Assembly (NCBI RefSeq): GCF_000003815.2
Contig: NC_049988.1
Span: 16,085,778 to 16,149,777 of the forward strand
From: Branchiostoma floridae
Taxonomy: Eukaryota; Chordata; Leptocardii; Amphioxiformes; Branchiostomatidae
Length of the DNA stretch: 64,000 nucleotides
Direction of reading: 5' to 3'
The position numbers were made by a program, and so were the translations under genes. Position 1 is the first letter of the stretch, and every line of letters starts with the position of its first letter. Below are positions 44,414-54,831 of the stretch, in pieces. The notes beneath the pieces are model-generated. The model was not told where the DNA came from. It was given only the letters and a program-made list of their open reading frames with translations, and searched no databases.

Positions 44414-47400
44414 CTCTCATTTTTGAAGTCCATAGCCAACTCTATTCAATAATACAATATATGCCCTTTTCTTCATCTGAGGGCCTCTTTACAGAGGCTA
44501 CAACACATAATGACTGTCATGGGTGAAAAATTTACAATGGTTCTGATCACTCCTGAAAAACACTTCAGGTACTTAGAATACATTGTATATGGGAAGGCGG
44601 CTTGTTCAAATCGCCCTTAACTATGAATTGCATAAGTCTATTGGATTCTTCATGCTCATATCTTTCAGAATTTGGGTCAAAGTTTATGCAAACAGATTTG
44701 TAGTACTAGGTCCTTCAACTTGTGTACTATTCTGTCAATGTCAGAGCTCTTTGTTTGGCCTCTGGACTCCAGGGTTAGTGGAGTGCCCAAAATTTATAAC
44801 TTGTTAATTGTTTATTGACTGCAAATTTTTTAGCATGTCATAGATAAAACATTAGGATAACCCAAGTTAGTCTGTGTAACACAAACTCCGCTGTCCAGGG
44901 CTCTAACTGGCCCCTCCCCGCGGATAAAAATTAAAAGTTTTTGTCATCATTGAAGGGTCTGCCTAAACACCTCAAATGACCTCAAATGGCTCTGATATGT
45001 AATGTACATGGGGCAACAACTTTGTGTGGCACTCTTGATACATTGTGTATGCATTTGTGAATAAGAAAATGCAGCAACTCCTTTAGGTACATGTATTTTG
45101 AGTTAGTCCGCCGGGTTCAAGATAGAAGCAATTTCTGGGCACCATATTGGCTAGTCTGTGTTAGGAGTCTGCACCATGTTTAGATCTGCCAACCATGTTT
45201 AAAACAGCCACCGTGATTCTTAGGACTATAACAAACTTATAGTCATCTAGCGTATGTTTTTTAGCCAACAGGTAAACAGATTCCTTTTGATAGCACACCT
45301 GTTCATTACAGTATCTCTTAAATTAGAAGTGGTGAAAGTTTAACATTTTCCATTCATTTCTCAAGTGACATCTTGAATAGTTCACAATGACTTGTTATGC
45401 TATCTGTTGACAGTTTACCACATAATTATGTGACCTGTCACACAGTAGGGGGTCAATAATAGACTTGTTTGGCTCATTGTTTTGAAGTTAGACAGTTTGA
45501 TTGACTAATGTAATACCCGTTGTAGGCCTACACCCCTTTGTGATGTAAGTTAGTGTTTTAAACTGAATGAAAACTAGTGTGCTTGTGGGTTTTGTTTGCA
45601 ATCTTACCAAGTTTCTATTAAAAGCCTGCTAATGCTATGTGAATAGAAAATAATAATATCTAAAATTTTGGTTTCATCCAAAGTGTGATCATTGTATTGG
45701 GAAGAGAAAGTCAAAAGTAGCTATGGAATGAGTTTTTAAATATGATATCAAGTGGCCATCAAAACCCCATGCATATCCTTCTCTGACAGATGTCCAGGGA
45801 TGTAAAAAAAGATGGATAGCATTATGATCGTAAGGAACTGTATTAATAGAATGAGGTGTTTTCTCAGGTTCCCCCTATCCTACTATGCTTCAAACTAGTG
45901 GGCACTAAATAGTTTTGATGTAATGAATTAAAACTTTTAGCCGCCTTCCTTATCCAGTATCTAACCCTGTCAAAATTGTGACTTTATGTCCAATATGATT
46001 TTAAGATAATATTGCTGTGTTGTGTTTTTAGTTTTTTTCTTAGAATCCTTCACATGAATCATTATCTTCACCAAAGGGATTATGGCTTTTTTTTCTGCAA
46101 AATCCTCCAGCTGTTTCCCATACCCACTATAACCCTCTTAGCGCTGTGTACCCTCGTCTTGGCTCCATGTGTTGTATTCCTGCGTTAGCGCAGCGGAACA
46201 AATAGCGTGCGATGGCCGCATGAAGACAAGAGTGGTTCAGATGTCCTTACGAGGGCCGTTGCCATGGCGACGCCAAACAAACAAACGTAAACAGTCTCAC
46301 CTGTTGGTCGGGGATGGACCAATGTTTTGGTCACGGGTGTGAAATGTGAAGGGATCGAATAACGGCCATGGTTAGGAGGGAAGTCAACTGGAACAAGCTG
46401 AAAGGGATCTTGCCTGCTTTAGCCTAGATCCAACAGGTGTCTTTGGGCCTCCATAAGGGATATTGCTGTTGATAGCCTAGCTATTGCAGACTTTTTAGGG
46501 TGAAAGCAACACTTTTAGTGTCAGCTGGACAGATATCAATCATTATGATTAAACATGAACATTTATATAAAAGTCTTTTGCATGGTCCACTTGATATTAG
46601 GCTGTATAGTACTGTAATTCAAGTTTGCTGTTTGACATACTGTATGTGCAGTTAGTGTGATTGATTTGGTAGAAACTGATCACCTATTGTGAGTAAATAC
46701 TCTGTCTCTTCAGGCTGCTACATTAAGAATTTCTCTGTAAGAAAAACACCCCTATTACAAGGGAAACATCAATCCATAATTGATTTTTCATCATATTCAA
46801 GGCCCCTTTTATAGGCCATAATTTGCTACCAATTTTTACCTCTTGTCGCCATTGTATATTGTATATGGCAGGCAATCATATTAATCACTGTCCTCAAAAC
46901 ACCCCCCCAAAACCACACCTTGTAACCGAATACATATTTAGCAAATGTTGTACTATAGAGGGGGAACCTCAAAAGTATATCTGGCATAAGTATATCCAGT
47001 CATATTATATACCACATTGACACAGATATCACCAATCTAAAACCAATGAGGCAAACATATCAATTTCTTCTCCTAGCAACGCCTTGCCCCAAACCACACC
47101 CTGTAATAGAATATGTCACTCGGCAACCTTTCTATTATTCTGGTAGTGGAAAAAGAACACGATAGAAAGAAATATTTTTATCTTCTATCTTGCATTATCA
47201 TATATCATATTGATATCAATATCGCCAATCTAAAACCAAGACAAAAGTTTCTATGTTTTGTTTCTATAAATATGAAAACAGACGACTATACACAGTTGAT
47301 TTAGCATCAATTTGTTATGTGATCTTTACACACAGTGTACTGTTACTGGTCTGTTTTATAGACAAATCCATGTAAACAATCCAGCGTCACCTGGCAAAGG

Positions 47401-48216
47401 TTACTAACATGTTAGGGGGAGCATGCCAGCTCTGTCTTACCAAGTAAGAGGTAATGTTATCTAGTGTCTTTCTAGGATTAATTCTGTCTCAAGTCCTAGA
47501 TTGCTGTCAGTCTCTATCTTTGACCTGTGATCTGTATGACTGTTGGTAAAGGTTGCACAGTGTATGATATGATTATTTAACACACTTGTTACAGAAGGCA
47601 GGTTGAGGGGGGTCAAGTTCGAGTTTGAATCCCAGCTGTTGTTCATAGAAATTAAAAGATCGTAAAAAATTATTGTTATGTTAATCTTTTTTATGACCGA
47701 GTATAGTCCACTGTTTTTGCCTTTTATCAATGTGGAGACCGTAAGAAACAGCTGTTGTGGGTACCCCATATGGCACCTTGGGACTGCCGTCATAGTGTGT
47801 TTCCTGTGCACTTTTGACGCCGTCGAACTGTGCTGTGTGGCACGCTTACATAGCTCTGTTGTCAGTCACTGAACTTGTATGTCTTACTGTTTCAGGTCAT
47901 AAACATTGTAAGCCATGGCTCAATATTTTATGTGAAAAGAACAGGCCTAGGGAATTTCCATAGTAGCCGAACATAACACTATGATTATAATATGCTGTAG
48001 ATTGTATATTTTTAGTTTATGATGTAATGTAGTTGTCATGATGTTCTCCTCCTACCAGGGGAGCTAGCAACCTTATGAGCTGAAACAGGAGAAAGACAAA
48101 TTTTATTTTTGTGATTTCTATGATCATGAAGTTTCCCCTCTCCTTCAGGCCAAGCTAGCGGCCCTGTGAGATTGAAGCTAGAGAAAGACTAAATGATTTT
48201 TACAGCAAATAGTGGT

Positions 48217-48360
48217 TACTCAAGCAACTGGATAGGATTTTGGTAACAGTCAGATGTTTCAGATAGAATCCACTACCTTTCGTCAGTGACATTAAAGAGA
48301 CCCAGTTGCTTGAGTAATTGCTATTTGGCTTATCTTATTACCCGTATGTCTATCCTTCAT
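48217..48360. repeat. Copy of the CAAGCAACTGGATA fold-back repeat
   Basis: TTACTCAAGCAACTGGATAG at the left and CCCAGTTGCTTGAGTAATTG at the right form inverted ends, followed by the family tail CTTATCTTATTACCCGTATG. It sits between the decayed and real copies of the kelch start exon. Confidence 0.65.
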
Positions 48361-48416
48361 GGAAGTATGAATGATTTTTGGTTTGTGGTTTTATATATTT
48401 TATTTTCACGATGCAG

Positions 48417-48537
48417 GCCGACCTAGCAGCCCTGTGAGATGAAGCTGGAGAGAGAAGACTCGGGGCGTCGCTCCATCCTGGCCAGACTCAGGACCAATGG
48501 CAAGGAAGATGTGGACGAGGATATGCTCATCACACAG
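48417..48537 (+). CDS. Kelch exon 1 (start codon exon)
   Basis: GATGCAG acceptor and CACAG|GTAACT donor. ATG at 48439 begins MKLEREDSGRRSILARLRTN, ending DMLITQ in phase 0. Bases 48417-48438 are 5' UTR. The exon start exists in two earlier decayed copies that lack the ATG. Confidence 0.78.
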
Positions 48538-51500
48538 GTAACTCAGGTGGTTTGTTTTTTGGATGCATAGAAAAAGGCAATACGGTAGAAGCCAGTTAAT
48601 TGCACACTTCTGTTAATTGCACAAAATCCCCAAATCCCGTGGTGGCATGGTCCAGCTTGATAACTTTGCATTGTTGCACCATTAGGATAATTGCGCGAAA
48701 AGCACAGGCAAATGGGGTGTGTAATTAAGTGGCTTCCACTGTATCATTCCAAGATATGGCAAAAAGTAGTTACTCAAGCACCAAATGGTTGTCTGAAATG
48801 TCTGACTGTTTCAAAATCATATCCAGTTGCTTGAGTAACTGCCTTTTAGCATATCTTATTACCTGGATGTCTAACCTTCATCAACATATTTACCAAGATT
48901 TGCAGAAAAATGACAACGACTGTTACTGCCATAAAAAAAAGCATCATCTTGATTGTAATGCATTTGACCCGGCAGGATCAGAGGTTTTTAGAAGTATTTC
49001 AGCCATACTAATTTGGTTTATTTCCTCTTTGATCTAAAAAAAATGGTGCTGGACTCACCAAGTGATCTGAATATCAATATGAAAACATAGTCTGACTTGC
49101 CTTGGTTATGAATGATTTAGTCTGATTCAAGTTGTTCTTCCAGCCCTCCAGTTTTACCTTAGGTGCTTACTTCATTTTTACTTTGAAATGTCCGAAAGCC
49201 ATGTAAATTAATTGGTGCAGTCTTACCAGCAATTTTTCAAATAAGTTTTGCCCCAGTTGATGATATAAATAGTCATTGTGTGAACTTGTTTCTTCAGCAA
49301 ATTTTCAAATAAGTTTTGCCCCAGTTGATGGTATACATACAGGAATTGTGCGAACTTATTTCTCCATTTTGCAGGACACAGAAACAGATATTCCAGCCAC
49401 CCCCTCTACAAAACCAACTGGTGCATCCAAGCTATCCTACCATTGGTCAGAGGTGCCAACCAATGAGGAGGCTCCTTGCAACAGGAGCAAGCATGCGGCC
49501 TGTGTTCATGATGGAAGCCTGTTCCTGTATGGAGGACGGGATGTCAGGGCCACGAGGAAGGATCTATGGCAGTGTGATCTAAGTAAGCTCTATTGATCAT
49601 CGAATGTATGTAACGCTGGTTCACCTTTATTCGGGGGTAACCTATATAGTGTTCAGCACCAATGACAGGTCTACTTGCTTGTGTGAGTGTGAGTGGAAAG
49701 TGTTCAGCACCAAGGATATGTATACTTGCTTGTGTAAGTGGAAAGTGTTATGCACAAGGGGCAAATCTACTTGCTTGTCTGAGTGTGAAGTGTTCAGCAC
49801 CAAGGACAGGTATGCTTACTTGTGAGTGGAAAGTGTTCAGTACCAAGGACAGGTCTACTTGCTTGTGAGTGTGTGAGTGGAAAGTGTTCAGCACCAAGGA
49901 CAGGTCTACTTGCTTGCTTGTGTGAGTGGAAAGTGTTAAGTACCAAGGACAGGTCTACTTGCTGGTGAGTGGAAAGTGTTCAGTACCAAGGAAAGGTCTA
50001 CTTGCTTGCGTTGGTGAAAAGTTTTCAGCACCAAGGACAGGTCTACTTGTGTGAGTGTGAAGTGTTTAGCACCAAGAACAGGTCTACTTGTGTGAGTGTG
50101 AAGTGTTCAGCACCAAGGACAGGTCTACTTGCTTATGAGTGGAAAGTGTTCACCACCAAGGAAGTTCATACCTGATTTTTTTGTTATCTGTAGGAACAAA
50201 CCAGTGGTCCAGCGTCCATACACAGGGCGACGCCCCTTCAATGCTTCAGGAACATTCCATGGTGGCGTACAAGGGTCGGCTGTACCTGTTTGGCGGGTCC
50301 CTGGGCTGCAGCGATGACAGGGAGAAACCGCTTTGGATCTACGACATCGAGACTGGAGTCTGGAGAAACCACCTACCGGAGTCTGAAGTCAAGGTGGGTT
50401 AATATAAACATTGTGGATGTGTAAACATTTGTGAGTAAAGAAAATGAAGCTTTGTTTTCCACAAAAATGATTGGTAATAATTTGCATGATATTTTGAAGG
50501 AAAGTTGAACTTATAGCTGTTAGTTAGTTAGTAAGTTAGCTAATCGTTCACACAGTATCTCAGTAATTAGTCCAATTTCTGGTTTGTCACTTTGAACTTT
50601 CAAGAATAATAGAAATGGCTGACATGGCAACACAAACTTATGCAACAAGCTACATTTATAGGCTTAGGCACCTTTCAGTTGAAAAATTAACATTTTGCAC
50701 TTTTTTCAAAACCGTGTTTTGTTGCCTCCGAAAATAGTTTCATCAGGTTGGTAGAATATAGGATAAGGGAGAAATTCTTTGTACACAACCAGTGGGTACT
50801 TAGTAGCTTACGTTTCGATGTCTCTCAGGAATGGCTTATCCGTGTTTTGTTGCATTGCAATATTGTTCACTTTCATGATAAACATTTCTTTGCTGTATCA
50901 GTGAAGTTTTCTCCTATAACTATGTTCATATAAAGTTTTCCTTTCCTACCATTGTAGATCCCCATTGGTCGACGGAGCCACACAGCTGTAATATCCCACA
51001 ATTCTATGCACATCTATGGCGGCTACATTGACCTGAAGGGGTCATCGGGGGAACTCTGGACTTTTGTGTTTGGTAAGAAAACATATCAACAACTGTACCA
51101 CACAGCAATATTGTCACACAAACTTCATTTTAGAGACATGACAAGTCCTGATGCTGTGCCCTTGGGAAAGCCACTTTATACCAACCTTTTCACAGTTTTT
51201 GTGACCAGTGTAATGGCCAAGTTGGTAAGATTGTTCGCCTTGCATTTTGTAGATTGTGAGTTTGATACCTGGGTGAGTCATACCAAAGACTTTAAAAGTT
51301 CCATACTTCTTTTTCTGCTTGGCAGTGACAGCATTTGGGGAAGAGCATGGTAGTTGAACATACATACAACTTAAACCTGTGGACTTGCCCTCTGCTGCAG
51401 TGATTGCACAAAGTTGTATGTCCAAGGGCTATTGAAATAGAGATGGATGCCACCCTATGCGCCATCTGGTGTGGGAAGGACTTTACCTGAAACACCATCT

Positions 51501-54500
51501 TAAGTTGTAAATGACATTTTGTATTTTCCAATCCCCAACAGAAACTGGCCACTGGCACCTCAGCTCTGACGGACAGACCAACCACGTGCCTCTTCCCAGA
51601 CACTCTCACTCCGCAGTGGTGCATGATGGGAACATGTGGGTGTATGGAGGGCTGAACAACCTGCACCCTCTGGGGGACCTGTGGAAGTGGAACTTCGGTA
51701 GGAGATCTTTAAAAAGAATCATGAATGAATGAATGATCAAATGAGTGAATGAACAAATGAATTAGGAAATGAATGAATTGAATGAATCAATCAATCAAGT
51801 TGTCAACAACTAAAGGAGTTAAAAAACAATAAACAATCAATGAAATATGATTTAAGTACGTTTAATTGCACTTTTAAAAATGCAATGGCTGTGCTGCTCA
51901 GTAATAGCCTGGTATTCAGCTGTATTATAGCTCCCAAGTCTCTTCTGTCCTCTTCATCAATATTTACGGAGAGGACAGAAGAGACTCGGGAGCTATAATA
52001 CGGCTGGATACCAGGCTAGCTAAGTAGACTTGTGTTTTGTAAATTAACAGGTGGTTTAAGTACAAAACAGAGTGTTACCCATGAGCTCCACATTGTGAGA
52101 TAAGCACTCATGGTTAATATCAATTCATGCTTTTTCCATTTTCCCTCACAGAGAAGCGTGCTTGGAGTCGTGTTCGGTTCAGGTCAGGTCCGCCCGAGCT
52201 AAGCGGACACAGCGCTGTTAAGGTGGGTACCATCTTCAGATGGACAATGTGAAGTACAATTTGGTTCCTATGAACATAATGTTTCTTTAAGCACTTTCAC
52301 TATAGCCTGGGTACCATCCGGAAAGTAGATCGCTCCGGCGTTCATTATAAACTATAAACAGTCGCTTCTAGCTCTGACATTCATTGTACACTATATATTT
52401 ACAGTCGCTTCTCTGTGTTTCCGTCTGGGAACGCGGACCATCTCAACGTTTGGAATCGTACAAAAAGTGGAAGCACGCGTTGATTGGCCCCTACTCATGA
52501 GCGAATTATGGAATGGGTTCAAACGCTCATTCGAACAGGTGTTCCAACACCGGAAAAGCCCTGTGTCCCCATGCAGGCGCCGGGCTGTTGTCATCGAACG
52601 AGTGCTCTAGAACTCATTCCTTACTTCGCTTATTAACTGACGTTACCACCAAAAGGTTTGAATGCGCACGTCTCCAGACGGATAGCAGAAGCGAACATAG
52701 GAGCGAACTACTATCCGGATGGTACCCAGGCTACTTTCACTAAGCACTTAAGGGAAATAATTAGCCTGGATACCAGCTGTTTATGGATAATAAGTATGCT
52801 CTCTCTACAAGAGACTATGAAAGTGCTAACAGTGGACTTTTCCCCTGCTATACATGTACTTGTACCATGCTTTAACAGGTGTCTGGTCTATGGACTAAAG
52901 AAACAATAGACACTGCTCTTTAGATCATAACAAAGTACTCTAACCATGTTGGTCATCTCTTCAGGCTGCCCACTGTATGCTGGTGTTTGGAGGCCAGGAC
53001 AGTTCTGGAACACTCAGACAGGACATGTGGAGGTTCAGCTTTGGTGAGTTATAAAATGTCATTTCTTCCTTACTTAAAAAAAGGAAATCACATTTCAAAC
53101 TTAAGGAATTATAGCTCGACGAGGTGCGGGTATTGAAGTAAAATATGGTAAATGTTATGCTACCCGCACATTTAAGTCCCAGAAATGAATAAAGTATGTT
53201 ACTACCTATACATAAGCTTTAGTTTATGAAATCAAATTCTATTATCTACAAGTGTTTGTCTGTAGGACTGCCTAGTAAGGATCACCTCAGGTTTTTTGAC
53301 AACCTGATTTTCAGTTCTATGATACATTAATTGTTTTTGATTATGCCTTTGTGTATGTTGTAAGATTCACGAGGTTTTATCAGTCTTTCTATTTATTATA
53401 GGATCTCCCTCCTTTTGATTCAAAACCTTAGCATGGTCAGAAAAAAGGATTGGACGGATGTGGCTCAGAATATTAATTTTTTAAAATTGAATTGTGATTT
53501 CTGTTGTTTCCATAGCGAACCAGACGTGGGATAAGATCATCATCAACAGGATGTGGCCTTCTCCCCGCACCCAGCTGACCTTCACTTCCCTGGTGACCTT
53601 CAACCTCCAGGCCCACGCTGCCACCCCTGCCACCCGGACGTGGTCCGTTCCATTCTTCCTCGACCACGTGGGGCCGACGCCTGACGACCACCGCCCGCGT
53701 ACGTCCCCCGCTTCCGTGGAGGAGAAACGCTTCAGGAACCGAATCCACCCGGTTTTGCGGAACGGCAAAAAACGCGACCTCTCTCCGCAAAGACTCCATG
53801 AGGAGGAAGCGACCAATCGTGCGAGCCCGTTGGGCTGGTTAAGCGAGAACCCAAACATCGATAATCAGACTCAAAACATTTGGCAGCCAAAGGAAAATGC
53901 AGTACACGAGGATTTAGACACTAGAAAGGACTCTAGGATGGGAGAGACTGAGAAAACATATCAGTGTATGCTGGGAGTGGGAAAGGATGTGCAGGAACAA
54001 GGTATGGGGGACACTGCTGGACAGGGTAAAGCCCCCTTACCAGGGTTCATCCGGACTAGCTCTGTGGAGTCGATTCAGATCAGTAGTAAACTGCAGTTTT
54101 CCCAAACCCCTGAGATAATTGTAGACGAGTTTTCACCGAACAGCGGCAGTGAGAGGAACCTACTGGTCCCCAACATGAAAACATCGCAGAGCTTTGCTGA
54201 GGGGATTGTGAACAGGAAGAGGAAACCGAAGCAAGAAAAAGTCGGGATCGAAAATGCTGCTTTTGTTGGAGCTGAACCAAAACAGAACATTGAGGACCTA
54301 CAACTTGAGGACTTGGAAGATTCAGCTGCCTTGGATGCAGAATTCAGTCGTTTCCATGGCAACAGAAATTCCCATGGCAACAGGCAAGATCTCCATGGAA
54401 ACAAGCAAGATTTTAACAACATCAGGAATGACTCTTTTCCAAAGCTAAATTCCTATAGATACATGCAAAATTCCACGGAACTGACAAGCCATGAGAGAGG

Positions 54501-54831
54501 AAATGGTCTGTTGCATGGACAGACAGAAACGACCTTTTCTCCTTCAAGTGAAAAGCAGAGCTTAAACAGCTCTTCACTGCCACCGAGTACATCAGCTTCG
54601 TCTTTGACAGTCTCCTCTTCTGCAGCTGCAAAAGATTCTCCTACACTAGGAGTTTCTGAAGCCCCGGGTTTCACTCCAGCCTCTGTGTACAATGACTCGG
54701 AAGCAGCCAATGCTTTTATGCCCTGTATGGGAGTGACAAGTATTGTAGCATTGGGAGGAAGAACTTCGGGGGTCCAGTACAGCAACAAGCCTCTGTCTGT
54801 GTGGAAGTTGGATGTTACTCCACTTCAGTAG
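48439..54831 (+). CDS. Kelch-repeat protein, 747 residues, eight coding exons
   Basis: Joining 48439-48537, 49375-49582, 50194-50393, 50958-51072, 51542-51697, 52152-52222, 52965-53043 and 53516-54831 gives 747 residues; all phases agree. After a short charged N-terminus, about six kelch blades follow, each with the HxAxxxxxxxLYxxGG and later W pattern: RSKHAACVHDGSLFLYGG, QEHSMVAYKGRLYLFGG, GRRSHTAVISHNSMHIYGG, PRHSHSAVVHDGNMWVYGG and GHSAVKAAHCMLVFGG, with LWQCDL, LWIYDI, LWTFVF, LWKWNF and MWRFSF strands. This is a beta-propeller, normally a protein-interaction scaffold. No BTB, F-box or catalytic domain is seen. The C-terminal 390 or so residues are low-complexity and rich in Ser, Asn and Gln. 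The orthologue is not identified; it recalls KLHDC/LZTR-type propellers. Start: ATG 48439 follows an in-frame-independent stop and fits the first splice phase. Confidence 0.88.
48766..48892. repeat. Copy of the CAAGCAACTGGATA fold-back repeat
   Basis: TAGTTACTCAAGCACCAAAT at the left; ATCCAGTTGCTTGAGTAACT, then a CATATCTTATTACCTGGATG tail and TCTAACCTTCATC, at the right. It lies in kelch intron 1. Confidence 0.65.
49230..49374 (+). repeat. Tandem duplication of the acceptor region before kelch exon 2
   Basis: CAATTTTTCAAATAAGTTTT through TTGTTTCTTCAG (49230-49297) is repeated as CAAATTTTCAAATAAGTTTT through CCATTTTGCAG (49298-49374). Both copies end in a polypyrimidine-AG. Confidence 0.88.
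49375..49582 (+). CDS. Kelch exon 2 (first blade)
   Basis: TTTGCAG acceptor and CTAA|GTAAGC donor bound 208 nt. It encodes DTETDIPATPSTKPTGASKL, the SYHWSEVPTNEEAP strand and RSKHAACVHDGSLFLYGGRD, then KDLWQCDL. Confidence 0.9.
49607..49648. repeat. Isolated MITE terminus
   Basis: GTTCACCTTTATTCGGGGGT, then AACCTATATAG, equals the left end of the MITEs at 21940 and 25125. No right end follows; the sequence runs into a minisatellite instead. Confidence 0.65.
49649..50163 (+). repeat. Minisatellite, about 12 units of 37-53 bp
   Basis: Unit core GTGTTCAGCACCAAGGACAG, then GTCTACTTGCTTGTGTGAGTG, with variable numbers of GTGAGTG steps. It fills the kelch intron between exons 2 and 3 up to about 30 bases before the acceptor. 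Frames through it are translated repeat, not genes. Confidence 0.9.
50194..50393 (+). CDS. Kelch exon 3 (second blade)
   Basis: TCTGTAG acceptor and TCAAG|GTGGGT donor. It completes the split arginine codon and encodes TNQWSSVHTQGDAPSMLQEH, MVAYKGRLYLFGGSLGC, then KPLWIYDIETGVWRNHLPES. Confidence 0.9.
50958..51072 (+). CDS. Kelch exon 4 (third blade)
   Basis: ATTGTAG acceptor and TTTG|GTAAGA donor bound 115 nt. It encodes IPIGRRSHTAVISHNSMHIY, then GGYIDLKGSSGELWTFVF. Confidence 0.9.
51206..51500 (+). mobile_element. tRNA-derived SINE, diverged copy
   Basis: TGGCCAAGTTGGTAAGATTG and GTGAGTTTGATACC are diverged A and B boxes. CATACCAAAGACTTTAAAAG, TCTGCTGCAGTGATTGCACA and CCAAGGGCTATTGAAATAGA match the body of 3330-3605. 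It lies in a kelch intron. Confidence 0.65.
51542..51697 (+). CDS. Kelch exon 5 (fourth blade)
   Basis: CCAACAG acceptor and CTTCG|GTAGGA donor bound 156 nt. It encodes TGHWHLSSDGQTNHVPLPRH, SHSAVVHDGNMWVYGGLNNL, then GDLWKWNF. Confidence 0.9.
51905..52018. mobile_element. Fold-back MITE, 114 bp, TAGCCTGG termini
   Basis: A 49-bp arm (51905-51953; TAGCCTGGTATTCAGCTGTA onwards) is inverted at 51970-52018 with only a few mismatches around a 16-nt loop. It is flanked by GCTCAGTAA and GCTAAGTAG, a 9-bp duplication with two mismatches. Confidence 0.85.
52152..52222 (+). CDS. Kelch exon 6
   Basis: CCTCACAG acceptor and TTAAG|GTGGGT donor bound 71 nt. It encodes KRAWSRVRFRSGPPELSGHS, then AVK: the tryptophan strand of one blade and the start of the next. 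Confidence 0.86.
52303..52733. mobile_element. MITE, 431 bp, 34-bp TIRs and a perfect 9-bp target-site duplication
   Basis: TAGCCTGGGTACCATCCGGA (52303-52336 in full) is inverted at 52700-52733 with one or two mismatches. CTTTCACTA immediately flanks both ends (52294-52302 and 52734-52742). A 9-bp duplication fits Mutator-like (MULE) elements; the family shares TAGCCTGG with 51905-52018. The frames inside are non-coding. Confidence 0.9.
52965..53043 (+). CDS. Kelch exon 7 (last blade)
   Basis: TCTTCAG acceptor and CTTTG|GTGAGT donor bound 79 nt. It encodes AAHCMLVFGGQDSSGTLRQD, then MWRFSF. Confidence 0.88.
53516..54831 (+). CDS. Kelch exon 8 (end of propeller and long disordered tail)
   Basis: The TTTCCATAG acceptor completes an alanine codon and continues NQTWDKIIINRMWPSPRTQL. 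The next 390 or so residues lack a recognised domain and are Ser/Asn/Gln-rich, including an HGN-type repeat (FHGNRNSHGNRQDLHGNKQD, about 54349-54410). The stop is TAG 54829-54831. Confidence 0.88.

Larger units (their letters stand above)
42628..48416 (+). other. Intron or upstream region of the kelch gene, no coding exon seen
   Basis: It holds a diverged tandem duplication at about 43200-43500 (TTATAGAAT and ATTGACTTCTT-type segments repeated), TG-rich sequence at 43840-43960, a GGTA tract at 44262-44281, a MITE at 44284-44413 and a GC-richer patch at 46140-46290 containing GTTGCCATGGCGAC, an imperfect X-box. Two decayed copies of the next exon start lie at 48059 and 48149. Confidence 0.45.

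Noticed and set aside
49298-49374. Extended kelch exon 2 beginning at the upstream duplicate acceptor
   Set aside because: The frame is open over this stretch only in the phase that the preceding exon cannot supply; from the phase-0 donor it meets a TAA after a few codons.
49649-50163. Frames over the 37-53 bp minisatellite, including apparent repeat proteins
   Set aside because: They lie in the kelch intron between two well-defined exons and simply translate the repeat.
53473-53858. Minus-strand frames opposite kelch exon 8
   Set aside because: These are shadows of the long plus-strand coding exon; there is no independent evidence for them.
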